Notes under the pieces: model-generated
Told to the model about the DNA's origin: nothing
What the model saw: only the letters and a program-made list of their open reading frames with translations
The model's database searches: none
Assembly: GCA_903922745.1 (NCBI GenBank)
Contig: CAIXVA010000145.1
Span: 1 to 7,354 of the forward strand
Source of the DNA: an uncultured Actinomycetes bacterium
GTDB taxonomy: Bacteria; Actinomycetota; Actinomycetes; Nanopelagicales; Nanopelagicaceae
Direction: 5' to 3'
DNA length: 7,354 nucleotides
Program-made: the position numbers and the translations under genes
In this document: one piece after another, positions 1-6,158 of the stretch
Position numbering within the stretch: position 1 is the stretch's first letter
Layout: the number at the start of each line of letters is the position of its first letter

Positions 1-9
1 CCCCTAGAA

Positions 10-68
10 CCAATAAGAGCCTTAACCCGCGCAACATGTGGCGAGTTAAGGCTCTCAATCATTATTGG
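10..68 (-). terminator. Long hairpin downstream of rplT, probable transcription terminator
   Basis: The arms AGAGCCTTAACCCGC (16-30) and GCGAGTTAAGGCTCT (41-55) pair over 15 positions with a single mismatched position, which can form a G-U pair in RNA, around a 10-base loop. An outer arm, CCAATA (10-15) with TATTGG (63-68), extends the symmetry past a 7-base one-sided bulge. The structure starts a few bases after the rplT stop, where the infC-rpmI-rplT transcript should end. Read on the minus strand it is followed by a mixed tail (TTATTGGTT) rather than a clean U-run, so it may be an imperfect intrinsic terminator or a 3'-end stabilising hairpin. The near-perfect symmetry means it could also act on transcripts arriving from the left. 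Confidence 0.75.
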
Positions 69-71
69 AAC

Positions 72-431
72 TTAGAGTGCTGCAAGGCTCTTGCGAGCTA
101 CATCAACAAGTGTCTTGAATGTTGCAGGATCATTTGTTGCAAGCTCTGATAGGACACGACGATCAACCTCAACACCTGAAGCCTTTAGGCCCTGGATGAA
201 ACGGTTGTATGTAAGACCGTGTTCGCGGCAACCTGCGTTGATGCGTTGGATCCATAGACGACGGAAATCGCCTTTCTTATCTTTACGGTCATTAAATGCA
301 TAAACCATAGAGTGCGTAACTTGCTCTTTCGCCTTTGTGAAAAGACGTGAACGTTGCCCGCGGTAACCGCTTGCACGTTCTAGAGTTGTACGACGCTTCT
401 TGGCTGCGTGGACTCCGCGCTTTACTCTCAT
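72..431 (-). CDS. rplT: 50S ribosomal protein L20
   Basis: This 119-residue, strongly basic protein matches the usual length of bacterial L20 (about 118). It begins [14 protein letters not shown] and carries the family stretch around [10 protein letters not shown] (residues 22-31), then [12 protein letters not shown] (56-67) and YNRFIQGLK (75-83). L20 binds 23S rRNA early in large-subunit assembly. The ATG at 431 is preceded by TAAGGAGCGG (436-445), a strong Shine-Dalgarno sequence whose first bases are the rpmI stop codon, so initiation is probably coupled to rpmI translation. It is last in infC-rpmI-rplT and is followed at once by the hairpin at 10-68. In E. coli and Bacillus L20 represses its own operon; whether it does here cannot be read from the gene. 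Confidence 0.97.
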   Translation of the reverse strand: MRVKRGVHAAKKRRTTLERASGYRGQRSRLFTKAKEQVTHSMVYAFNDRKDKKGDFRRLWIQRINAGCREHGLTYNRFIQGLKASGVEVDRRVLSELATNDPATFKTLVDVARKSLAAL

Positions 432-442
432 TTAACCGCTCC

Positions 443-640
443 TTACTTCAAACCAAGCATGCGCTTGGCTGTTACTGCGACAGTTGGCTTTGCAGCTGAC
501 TCTGTCGATAGACGACGTGTTACTCGTGAAGATTTACGCTCGAGCAAGTGGCGCTTTCCAGCGCGCTCGTGCATAACCTTTCCAGAACCTGTGATGCGGA
601 AGGTCTTCTTCGCACCGCTGTGTGTTTTCATCTTTGGCAT
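443..640 (-). CDS. rpmI: 50S ribosomal protein L35
   Basis: The product is 65 residues, the standard size for L35. It has the conserved start [21 protein letters not shown] and the basic block [21 protein letters not shown] (residues 24-44). L35 is a small, late-joining protein of the large ribosomal subunit. The ATG at 640 is preceded by AAGGGA (649-654) with an 8-base spacer, and this Shine-Dalgarno sequence overlaps the infC stop codon. Only 12 bases separate infC from rpmI, and the stop TAA (443-445) lies inside the rplT ribosome binding site. The order infC-rpmI-rplT is the widely conserved IF3 operon. Identification is secure. Confidence 0.97.
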   Translation of the reverse strand: MPKMKTHSGAKKTFRITGSGKVMHERAGKRHLLERKSSRVTRRLSTESAAKPTVAVTAKRMLGLK

Positions 641-652
641 GGTTATGTTCCC

Positions 653-1237
653 TTACTCGATGGTTTCTGCAGCAGCTTCGGCTTTCGCCTTGCGTGCTGC
701 CTTTGCTTCTGCAACTGCTTCTGTCTTCTTCTTAGTTGGACCAAGAACCATTGTCATGTTTCGTCCCTCTTGCTTAGGAGCAAACTCAACAAAACCAACT
801 TCTGCAATGTCTTCTGCAAGACGTTGCAACATCTTGTATCCCAACTCAGGTCGCGTTTGTTCGCGTCCGCGGAACTTCATTGTCACCTTTACCTTGTCGC
901 CACCTTTAAGAAACTTCTCAACCTGACTGCGCTTTGTTTCGTAGTCATGGTTTTCGATCTTTGGTGTCAAACGCACTTCCTTCACCACAATGTGGGTCTG
1001 GTTCTGACGCGCTTCCCGTGCCTTCTGTGCAACTTCGTACTTGTACTTTCCGAAGTCCATGATCTTGCAAACGGGTGGATTAGCATCTGGCGCGATTTCG
1101 ACTAGGTCGAGACCAACTTCATCTGCCATCTTTAACGCTGTATCGATATCTACAACTCCAACTTGCTCGCCGGTATAACCGATCAAACGAATTTCGGGTG
1201 TGCGAATTCGATCATTGATGCGCGGTTCAGTGGTGAC
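653..1237 (-). CDS. infC: Translation initiation factor IF-3, predicted GTC start
   Basis: IF3 binds the 30S subunit, blocks early subunit joining and checks the start codon and initiator tRNA. Translated from 1237 the product has 194 residues. The N-terminal domain carries RINDRIR (6-12) and [12 protein letters not shown] (24-35), followed by [15 protein letters not shown] (54-68). A helical linker lies near 68-88. The C-terminal domain contains [17 protein letters not shown] (117-133) and [10 protein letters not shown] (158-167), and an Ala/Lys-rich tail follows (about 169-194). No ATG, GTG or CTG opens this frame between the in-frame stop at 1271-1273 and the conserved region. The first TTG (1186) lies after EIR, would delete 17 residues including RINDRIR, and has no ribosome binding site. 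GTC at 1237 sits 6 bases after GAAGGAG. From memory it aligns with the ATC/ATT-like starts of other actinobacterial infC genes. The family call is certain; the exact start is inferred. Confidence 0.93.
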   Translation of the reverse strand, partial: VTTEPRINDRIRTPEIRLIGYTGEQVGVVDIDTALKMADEVGLDLVEIAPDANPPVCKIMDFGKYKYEVAQKAREARQNQTHIVVKEVRLTPKIENHDYETKRSQVEKFLKGGDKVKVTMKFRGREQTRPELGYKMLQRLAEDIAEVGFVEFAPKQEGRNMTMVLGPTKKKTEAVAEAKAARKAKAEAAAETIE

Positions 1238-1243
1238 TTTGTG

Positions 1244-1250
1244 CTCCTTC
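1244..1250 (-). promoter_or_regulatory. Shine-Dalgarno site that decides the infC start
   Basis: GAAGGAG on the minus strand is a near-perfect anti-16S match, 6 bases upstream of the GTC codon at 1237. The next in-frame candidates, ATC at 1219 and TTG at 1186, lie 24 and 57 bases downstream of the site, too far to use it. This is the main sequence evidence for the unusual start. Confidence 0.8.
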
Positions 1251-1301
1251 GGTTCGTTAACGCTTTGGTGTTACAGCGCTGCAAAAGAAAACCGCAAGGG
1301 C

Positions 1302-1320
1302 AAGAGAAGTTAATTCTCTT
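1302..1320 (-). repeat. Perfect inverted repeat in the infC leader
   Basis: AAGAGAA (1302-1308) and TTCTCTT (1314-1320) form a perfect 7-bp stem with a 5-base loop. On the minus strand it is followed, after about 10 bases, by GGTTTTCTTTT, so it loosely resembles an attenuator, but the stem is AT-rich and the T-rich stretch is not adjacent. Confidence 0.5.
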
Positions 1321-1377
1321 ATCCGACAAACCAGCCCGCACTAGTGGCGATGAAGGTGGGAGCGGTAACTCCTCTTG

Positions 1378-1397
1378 CAGTGGTTGTAACGCCACTG
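1378..1397 (-). repeat. Inverted repeat in the infC leader
   Basis: CAGTGG (1378-1383) and CCACTG (1392-1397) form a perfect 6-bp stem with an 8-base loop. It lies just downstream of the promoter candidate and would fall near the 5' end of the infC transcript. Its function is unknown. Confidence 0.4.
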
Positions 1398-1462
1398 GTC
1401 TGGGGCAAAGATTACCCGTACAAGGGTGAAAAGGTGAAATCGAGCGTTAGATCCCGCGAAAA

Positions 1463-2233
1463 CTAGCCGCCCATGGCGTGGAAGCCGCCATCAACGTGAA
1501 TAATTTCAGCGGTCGTCTTTGGGAACCAATCAGACAGCAGAGCGACAACAGCTTGAGCTGCTGGAACTGGATCATTGACATCCCAACGCATTGGAGAGCG
1601 CTCATCCCACAGATGTTCAAAACGCTCGAAATCTGGAATCGATTTTGCAGCAATAGTGCGGATCGGGCCAGCGGCAACCAAGTTGATGCGAATATTTTCC
1701 GGACCAAGATCCTTAGCTAGATATCTAGATGTTGATTCCAATGCAGCTTTGGCAACACCCATCCAGTCATATTTTGGCCAGGCAACCTGTCCATCGAAAT
1801 CGAGACCAACGACAGATCCTGCACCATTAAATAATGGACGAGCAGCCATAGTTAACGACTTGAGCGAGAAGGCAGAAACCTGAATTGCAGTAGCAACATC
1901 TTCCCATTGGGTATTTAAAAAGTTACCACCAAGTGCTGCTTCTGGCGCAAAACCAATTGAGTGAACAACACCATCTAGACCTTCAGGGAAGTGCTCACGA
2001 ACCCGTGATTCAAGTGCAGCAAGATCAGCCTCACTTGTTACATCCAATTCAATGATGGGACATGGTTTTGGAAGCCGTCCTGCAATACGAGTAGTCAATG
2101 ACAAAGCACGACCGAATCCAGTCAGGATTACATCGGCACCTTGTTCTTGTGCAAGGCGAGCAATATGAAATGCAATTGAGGCATCAGTTAAAACACCAGT
2201 TACCAGAATCTTTTTCCCGTCGAGTATTCCCAC
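1463..2233 (-). CDS. fabI: Enoyl-[acyl-carrier-protein] reductase (NADH), InhA/FabI type
   Basis: This enzyme reduces trans-2-enoyl-ACP, the last step of each elongation cycle in type II fatty-acid synthesis. The 256-residue product is an atypical short-chain dehydrogenase. It has the FabI cofactor loop GVLTDASIAFHIA (13-25), LDV (63-65) and HSIGF (91-95). The active-site Tyr155 and Lys162 (Y-x6-K, in KYDWMGVAKAALES) are present, with Phe146 at the place of InhA Phe149. NLVAAGPIRT (184-193) and a C-terminal HVDGGFHAMGG follow. It resembles mycobacterial InhA more than E. coli FabI. The start is GTG at 2233, directly after the fabG stop TAA (2234-2236), with GGGG (2240-2243) inside fabG as a likely ribosome binding site. 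It is probably co-transcribed and coupled with fabG. InhA homology alone does not imply mycolic acids. Confidence 0.95.
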   Translation of the reverse strand: MGILDGKKILVTGVLTDASIAFHIARLAQEQGADVILTGFGRALSLTTRIAGRLPKPCPIIELDVTSEADLAALESRVREHFPEGLDGVVHSIGFAPEAALGGNFLNTQWEDVATAIQVSAFSLKSLTMAARPLFNGAGSVVGLDFDGQVAWPKYDWMGVAKAALESTSRYLAKDLGPENIRINLVAAGPIRTIAAKSIPDFERFEHLWDERSPMRWDVNDPVPAAQAVVALLSDWFPKTTAEIIHVDGGFHAMGG

Positions 2234-2938
2234 TTAGTGCCCCATTCCTAATCCGCCATCCACTGGAATCAAAGCACCAGAGATATAACTTGCTTGTGGT
2301 GATGCGATAAATGTAACGACATCGGCTATTTCTTCTGCTGTACAAAAACGCCCAAGAGGTACTGACCCTGCAATCTCACTACGTCGTTTTTCATCCAGTG
2401 TTGCAGTCATATCTGTTTCAACAAAGCCTGGAGCGATCACATTAGCTGTGATGCCACGACTACCAAGTTCGCGAGCAAAAGAACGGGCCATTCCTACCAA
2501 GCCTGCCTTTGACGACGAATAGTTCACTTGTCCGGCAGATCCGACGGCCCCAACGACTGAACCAACAAAGATCAATCGACCACGTTTTAACTTCAACAAA
2601 CCTCTTGTTGCACGGCGAGCAACACGAAACGCACCGGTCAGATTTGCATCAATGACAGATTCAAAATCTTCATCGCTCATTCGCATAACTAGGCCATCTT
2701 TCGTGATGCCTGCATTTGCAACGATAATTTCGGCGGTTCCCCATTGTTCTTCGATTGAATTAAATCCTGCTTCAACACTGTCTGTATTGGTGACATCCAT
2801 CTGCACAGATTTGAATCCAGCGGGAGGATTTCCACTGCGGTAGGTGACAACAACATCGTGGCCAGCAGATTTAAGGGAGTGAGCGATCGCCAATCCAATT
2901 CCGCGATTTCCGCCTGTTACTACGGCAATTGAACTCAT
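2234..2938 (-). CDS. fabG: 3-oxoacyl-[acyl-carrier-protein] reductase
   Basis: FabG reduces beta-ketoacyl-ACP with NADPH in fatty-acid elongation. From ATG 2938 the protein has 234 residues, slightly shorter than the usual 240-250. It is a classical short-chain dehydrogenase: cofactor motif TGGNRGIG (8-15), NAG (75-77), and the catalytic residues Asn99, Ser127, Tyr140 and Lys144 (YSSSK). The PG motif is at 170-171 (IAPGFVETDM) and the C-terminal SGALIPVDGG at 220-229. A TTG two codons upstream (2944) is less likely: the ATG lies 8 bases after AGTAGG, a weak ribosome binding site at 2947-2952. Sitting directly before an InhA-type reductase reproduces the mabA-inhA pair of mycobacteria, which supports the fatty-acid role over other SDR functions. 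Confidence 0.93.
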   Translation of the reverse strand: MSSIAVVTGGNRGIGLAIAHSLKSAGHDVVVTYRSGNPPAGFKSVQMDVTNTDSVEAGFNSIEEQWGTAEIIVANAGITKDGLVMRMSDEDFESVIDANLTGAFRVARRATRGLLKLKRGRLIFVGSVVGAVGSAGQVNYSSSKAGLVGMARSFARELGSRGITANVIAPGFVETDMTATLDEKRRSEIAGSVPLGRFCTAEEIADVVTFIASPQASYISGALIPVDGGLGMGH

Positions 2939-3011
2939 GGTCAAAACCTACTGGCTACCTTTGAGTAAACAAAAGAAGCGAAGGTGCGCGCCGAGCACTA
3001 CCCTTGCTCAC
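2939..3011. promoter_or_regulatory. Divergent promoter region, fabG (-) / DUF3099 (+)
   Basis: These 73 bases separate two head-to-head start codons and must hold the promoters for both directions unless transcription comes from further away. For the plus strand, TACCCT (2999-3004) fits the actinobacterial -10 form TANNNT and ends 7 bases before the A of the DUF3099 ATG. No Shine-Dalgarno sequence lies between, which suggests a leaderless mRNA. I see no good -35 at the matching distance. For the minus strand nothing stands out; TTGTTT with TAGGTT 16 bases downstream is a poor match that would overlap the fabG ribosome binding site. Confidence 0.45.
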
Positions 3012-3284
3012 ATGGCCAAAGAGAAGAAGATTTACGACATCACCAGCGCCCCAAACGCTCTTACCCGTGATCAAGCTGGTCGTCAGAAGCGATACTTCAT
3101 CTCTATGATGATTCGTACTGCGTGTTTCATTTTGACAGTTATTTTGCCAAGTCCTTATCGTTGGTTTTCACTACTAGGTGCTGTCACTCTTCCTTATTTT
3201 GCTGTTGTCATAGCTAATGCTGGTCGCGAGACAGTTACTCGTGGCGCAGATGTTGTAGAAGATAAGCCTTTCGAACTCAATTAA
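3012..3284 (+). CDS. DUF3099 family small membrane protein
   Basis: This 90-residue protein has a polar N-terminus (MAKEKKIYDITSAPNALT), a basic run ending RQKRY (24-28), and two predicted membrane helices at about 29-46 and 50-69. The second contains the LPYFAVVIANA pattern, and an acidic tail follows. This layout matches my recollection of DUF3099, a family found in actinobacteria with no established function. I chose ATG 3012; an in-frame ATG at 2937 shares the CATG of the fabG start codon and adds 25 residues that look unlike the family. No ribosome binding site precedes 3012, which fits leaderless translation. SURF1 starts 2 bases after its stop, so the two are very likely one transcription unit, perhaps linking it to respiratory membrane protein assembly (inference only). 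Confidence 0.85.
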   Translation: MAKEKKIYDITSAPNALTRDQAGRQKRYFISMMIRTACFILTVILPSPYRWFSLLGAVTLPYFAVVIANAGRETVTRGADVVEDKPFELN

Positions 3285-3286
3285 TC

Positions 3287-3991
3287 ATGTTTTCAGAGGT
3301 TAAATCTAAGGAGCCATGGGCTCTCTTCAAATCTTTTGTCGCCCTGTTGCTTATCCTGCTGTGTGCTTGGGCAGCGCAATGGCAATACCACCGAGGAGTT
3401 GATAGACATGCTCGAAACACAATTATCGAACAGCGGATCTCCAAATCTGCAATTGAGTTAAGCCAGGTTAAATCAACTCTTTCTGATTATGAATGGCAAA
3501 GCATCTCAACCTCGGGAACCTTCAATAATGAAAAGCAGATTTTATTGCGTAATCGATACAACGAAGGCAAGTATGGATACGAAGTATTAACCCTCTTCAC
3601 TTCAAATGACAGTAAAAATTTCTGGGTAGATCGAGGGTGGGTTGAAGCAGGTGCAACAGCGACGACTCCACCAGTGGTAACTCCATTACCAATGGGAACG
3701 GTTTCAATCACAGGTCGCTTGCGTCTTGATTCATCATTACCTCGTGGATCATTCTTTGCATTGCCTGGTAAAGGTCAAGGATTGGTTTCAGAACTTAATG
3801 CCCAATCACAACTCAATACCGAAAAGTTCTACATTGATCTTTTGTCGGGTTCGGATCCATCACTCACACCCAAGGTAAATGCGCAGCTACCCGAGTTGAG
3901 CGATGGTCCTCATATGGCATATGCCTTGCAATGGATCTTCTTCGGTTGCTTAGTTATTTACGGGCGAATCTTGATTCGTCGCACCCGTTAG
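3287..3991 (+). CDS. SURF1 family cytochrome oxidase assembly protein
   Basis: SURF1 proteins help assemble cytochrome c oxidase (in bacteria, delivery of heme a to subunit I) and sit in the cytoplasmic membrane. The 234-residue product has the family layout: a membrane helix at about 12-30 ending CAWAAQWQYHRG, an extracytoplasmic domain, and a second helix at about 210-230. Family patterns include GTFNNEKQILLRNR (77-90) followed by GYEV, VDRGWV (114-119), a second ITGRLR unit (141-146), and GPHMAYALQWIFF (207-219) entering the last helix. The length is typical. It starts 2 bases after the DUF3099 stop with no visible ribosome binding site, so coupling is likely. Its last 42 bases overlap the 3' end of the convergent ABC transporter gene. 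No cox genes are in the window. Confidence 0.9.
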   Translation: MFSEVKSKEPWALFKSFVALLLILLCAWAAQWQYHRGVDRHARNTIIEQRISKSAIELSQVKSTLSDYEWQSISTSGTFNNEKQILLRNRYNEGKYGYEVLTLFTSNDSKNFWVDRGWVEAGATATTPPVVTPLPMGTVSITGRLRLDSSLPRGSFFALPGKGQGLVSELNAQSQLNTEKFYIDLLSGSDPSLTPKVNAQLPELSDGPHMAYALQWIFFGCLVIYGRILIRRTR

Positions 3992-5842
3992 ATCTTGTCT
4001 GTTATACAGCTCAGAATAAAGTCCACCCTTAGCAACTAGCTCATCATGCTTACCGCGTTCAACGATCGAGCCCTTTTCAAGAACAAGAATTTGGTCTGCA
4101 TCGCGCACAGTGCTTAACCGGTGTGCAATAACAATGCTTGTTCGTCCCTTTAGCGCGGTCTGAAGTGCAGCATGAACTAGCTGTTCATTTTCAGAATCTA
4201 AATGCGCTGTAGCTTCATCGAGAATGACAACTGAAGGGGACTTAAGTAAGAGCCGTGCAATTGCAAGGCGCTGCTTTTCTCCACCTGAAAGTCTATGCCC
4301 GCGTTCTCCCACCATCGTGTCCAAGCCATTAGGTAATGAATCAATCAGCTTCCATATCTGGGCAGCTTCGCAGGCCGCTTGCATTTCCGCTGGCGTCGCA
4401 TCCTGCTTTGCATAGCGTAAATTTTCTGCAATCGATTCGTGAAATAAATGAGCATCTTGCATAACAACGCCAATTGACTGACGCAAAGATTCAAGAGTTA
4501 AGTCACGAATGTCATTTCCATCAATTGTGATTGCGCCATCGGTGACATCGTAAAGACGTGGTAACAAAGCGCTAATCGTCGTTTTACCCGCACCTGATGG
4601 ACCCACCAAAGCTGTCATAGTGCCGGGTTCTGCAACAAAGGAAAGATTGCGCAAAACTTGACCGCTCTGAACTGTCTCCGCCTTTGCGGCAGATTCAAGT
4701 GAAGCAAGAGAAATTTCCTCAGCTCGAGGGTAAGAAAAACTAACGCCGCTAAATTCAATTCGAGGTTCCTTTGTAACAAGAACTTTTGCGCCATCACGGT
4801 TTTTGACCATTGGCTCAAGATCCAGAACTTCAAAGACACGTTCGAATGAAACTAACGATGTCATTACATCAATACGAACATTTGAAAGAGCAGTAAGTGG
4901 ACCATATAAGCGTGCTAACAAAGCTGTGATAGCAAGCAAAGTTCCGACCGTTACTCCCCCACTAATTGCTAAATGTCCACCTATTCCATAAGCAAATGCT
5001 GTGGCAACTGCTGCAACGCTAGTGAGTGCGATAAAAAACAATCTGTTGAGCATCGCCATCTTGATACCAATGTCGGCTACTCGACGTGCGCGACTTCGGA
5101 AATATTCACGCTCGCGGTCTGGCTCACCGTAAAGGGCGACCAACATGGCTCCCGAAACATTGAACCGTTCAGTCATGGTGCTAGACATTTCAGCGTTCAC
5201 ATTAAATGACTCTCTGGTTAATGCCTGAAGTTTGCGACCGACCCATTTTGTTGGAATTAAAAACAATGGAAGCAGTATCAAGGAAAAGATCGTGATCTGC
5301 CAGGAAAGGATCATCATGGTTACACCGACTAGGACCAAGCTAACGACATTACTGACGACTCCTGAAAGAGTGGCAGTAAATGCTTGCTGGGCACCGATTA
5401 CATCTGAATTGATACGTGAAATTAATGCGCCGGTCTGGGTACGTGTGAAGAAAGCTATTGATTGCTTTTGTACATGTGCAAAGACAAGTGAACGAAGGTC
5501 ATAAATCAGGCCTTCACCAATTCGAGAAGAAAAATATCGCCCAAGCATATTAAATCCTGCATCTGCTACTGCAAGTGCACCAACGATAATCGCTAACTTC
5601 GTTACAACAGCGCCATCTTTTGGAATAACTCCATCATCAATTAATCGCTTAAGTAGCAGCGGAGTTGCAACTACCAAAGCTGCATCAACCACAACTGTGG
5701 CTAGGAAAATAAGGATGTTAGTTCGGTATGGCAGAGCAAACTTGAAAATACGTTTTACGGTGCCTGGCTTTAATTTCTGTTCCTTTACAGAAGGATCAGC
5801 TGTCATTGAGCGGTGGGTCATCCACGCTGCATGCATTGACAT
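3950..5842 (-). CDS. ABC exporter, fused permease and ATP-binding domains
   Basis: This 630-residue half-transporter has a six-helix permease core (about 40-330) followed by a nucleotide-binding domain. All ATPase motifs are intact: Walker A GPSGAGKTT (414-422), Q-loop Gln462, signature LSGGEKQR (518-525), Walker B VVILDE (538-543), D-loop HLDS (547-550) and switch His574. It should act as a homodimer in the membrane and export a lipid, peptide or small molecule; the substrate cannot be read from the sequence. About 20 extra residues (374-396, Ala/Ser/Glu-rich) separate the NBD A-loop region (SYP, 370-372) from VLRNLSF; I recall similar inserts in actinobacterial relatives. The start is uncertain: ATG 5842 lies 2 bases after the DUF59 stop but has no ribosome binding site, and Met3, Met8 and Met13 are alternatives. 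Its location after sufS-sufU-DUF59 raises an Atm1-like role, but this is context only. Confidence 0.93.
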   Translation of the reverse strand: MSMHAAWMTHRSMTADPSVKEQKLKPGTVKRIFKFALPYRTNILIFLATVVVDAALVVATPLLLKRLIDDGVIPKDGAVVTKLAIIVGALAVADAGFNMLGRYFSSRIGEGLIYDLRSLVFAHVQKQSIAFFTRTQTGALISRINSDVIGAQQAFTATLSGVVSNVVSLVLVGVTMMILSWQITIFSLILLPLFLIPTKWVGRKLQALTRESFNVNAEMSSTMTERFNVSGAMLVALYGEPDREREYFRSRARRVADIGIKMAMLNRLFFIALTSVAAVATAFAYGIGGHLAISGGVTVGTLLAITALLARLYGPLTALSNVRIDVMTSLVSFERVFEVLDLEPMVKNRDGAKVLVTKEPRIEFSGVSFSYPRAEEISLASLESAAKAETVQSGQVLRNLSFVAEPGTMTALVGPSGAGKTTISALLPRLYDVTDGAITIDGNDIRDLTLESLRQSIGVVMQDAHLFHESIAENLRYAKQDATPAEMQAACEAAQIWKLIDSLPNGLDTMVGERGHRLSGGEKQRLAIARLLLKSPSVVILDEATAHLDSENEQLVHAALQTALKGRTSIVIAHRLSTVRDADQILVLEKGSIVERGKHDELVAKGGLYSELYNRQDLTGATNQDSPVNN

Positions 5843-5844
5843 AA

Positions 5845-6156
5845 TTAAACAGTAAAGCCGAGAGCGCGCAGCTGTTCTCTTCCATCATCAGAAATCTTGT
5901 CTGGACCCCAAGGCGGCATCCACACCCAATTTATTTTTACATCTGTTGTCATTCCAGCTAAAGCTGCGCGTGTTTGATCTTCGATGACATCTTGTAATGG
6001 ACAGGCAGCAGATGTCAGAGTCATGTTGAGGATCGCAATGTTGGCTTCATCAACCATCACATCGTAGATAAGTCCTAGGTCTACAACATTGATACCGAGT
6101 TCAGGATCTACAACATCCTTCATCGCCTCTGTTACATCATCAACACTTGTCGCCAT
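5845..6156 (-). CDS. sufT: MIP18/DUF59 family Fe-S assembly protein, SufT-like
   Basis: The family helps iron-sulfur cluster maturation or delivery; members next to Suf genes are often called SufT. This short, single-domain form (103 residues) has DPELGINVVDLGLIY (17-31), the conserved Cys52 in MTLTSAACPL (45-54), and WMPPWG (79-84). It is shorter than the long SufT and lacks extra domains. PaaD, a phenylacetate-pathway relative, is an alternative, but the Suf context argues against it. The ATG at 6156 follows GAGGGAGAG, a strong Shine-Dalgarno sequence overlapping the end of sufU; the sufU stop is 2 bases upstream. The ABC exporter starts 2 bases after its stop. The family call is firm; the symbol is by context. 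Confidence 0.9.
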   Translation of the reverse strand: MATSVDDVTEAMKDVVDPELGINVVDLGLIYDVMVDEANIAILNMTLTSAACPLQDVIEDQTRAALAGMTTDVKINWVWMPPWGPDKISDDGREQLRALGFTV

Positions 6157-6158
6157 TG

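Larger units (their letters stand above)
1251..1462 (-). promoter_or_regulatory. infC upstream region: structured leader and weak promoter candidate
   Basis: This is the longest non-coding stretch in the window, between the fabI stop and infC. On the minus strand a weak promoter can be drawn: TTCACC (1433-1438) as -35, an 18-base spacer, and TAATCT (1409-1414) as -10, which would give a leader of about 165 bases. Downstream are inverted repeats at 1378-1397 and 1302-1320, plus a palindromic CAGCGCTG (1274-1281). Leaders of infC operons often carry autoregulatory structures (ribosomal protein L20 in Firmicutes), so a similar role is plausible. I do not recognise a named leader motif. The promoter call is weak; infC could instead be read through from fabG-fabI, since I see no convincing terminator after fabI. 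Confidence 0.4.

Noticed and set aside
408..1105. Overlapping plus-strand open frames (172 and 185 codons) opposite infC and rpmI
   Set aside because: They lie antisense to secure ribosomal and IF3 genes, overlap each other in different frames, have Cys/Phe/Leu-rich unlikely products and no ribosome binding sites.
1184..1186. TTG as the start of infC
   Set aside because: It lies inside the conserved [11 protein letters not shown] stretch, would remove RINDRIR, and has no upstream Shine-Dalgarno sequence.
1183..1395. Minus-strand 70-codon open frame through the infC leader, as a leader peptide
   Set aside because: It overlaps the start of infC in another frame, has no family resemblance, and its GTG start has no ribosome binding site. 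It is more likely chance.
2942..2944. TTG two codons upstream as the fabG start
   Set aside because: It is almost on top of the weak AGTAGG site; the ATG at 2938 has normal spacing and gives the typical short SDR N-terminus.
2937..3011. Upstream ATG extension of the DUF3099 protein by 25 residues
   Set aside because: The ATG shares the palindromic CATG with the fabG start, sits where the promoters should be, and the added residues do not look like the family's N-terminus.
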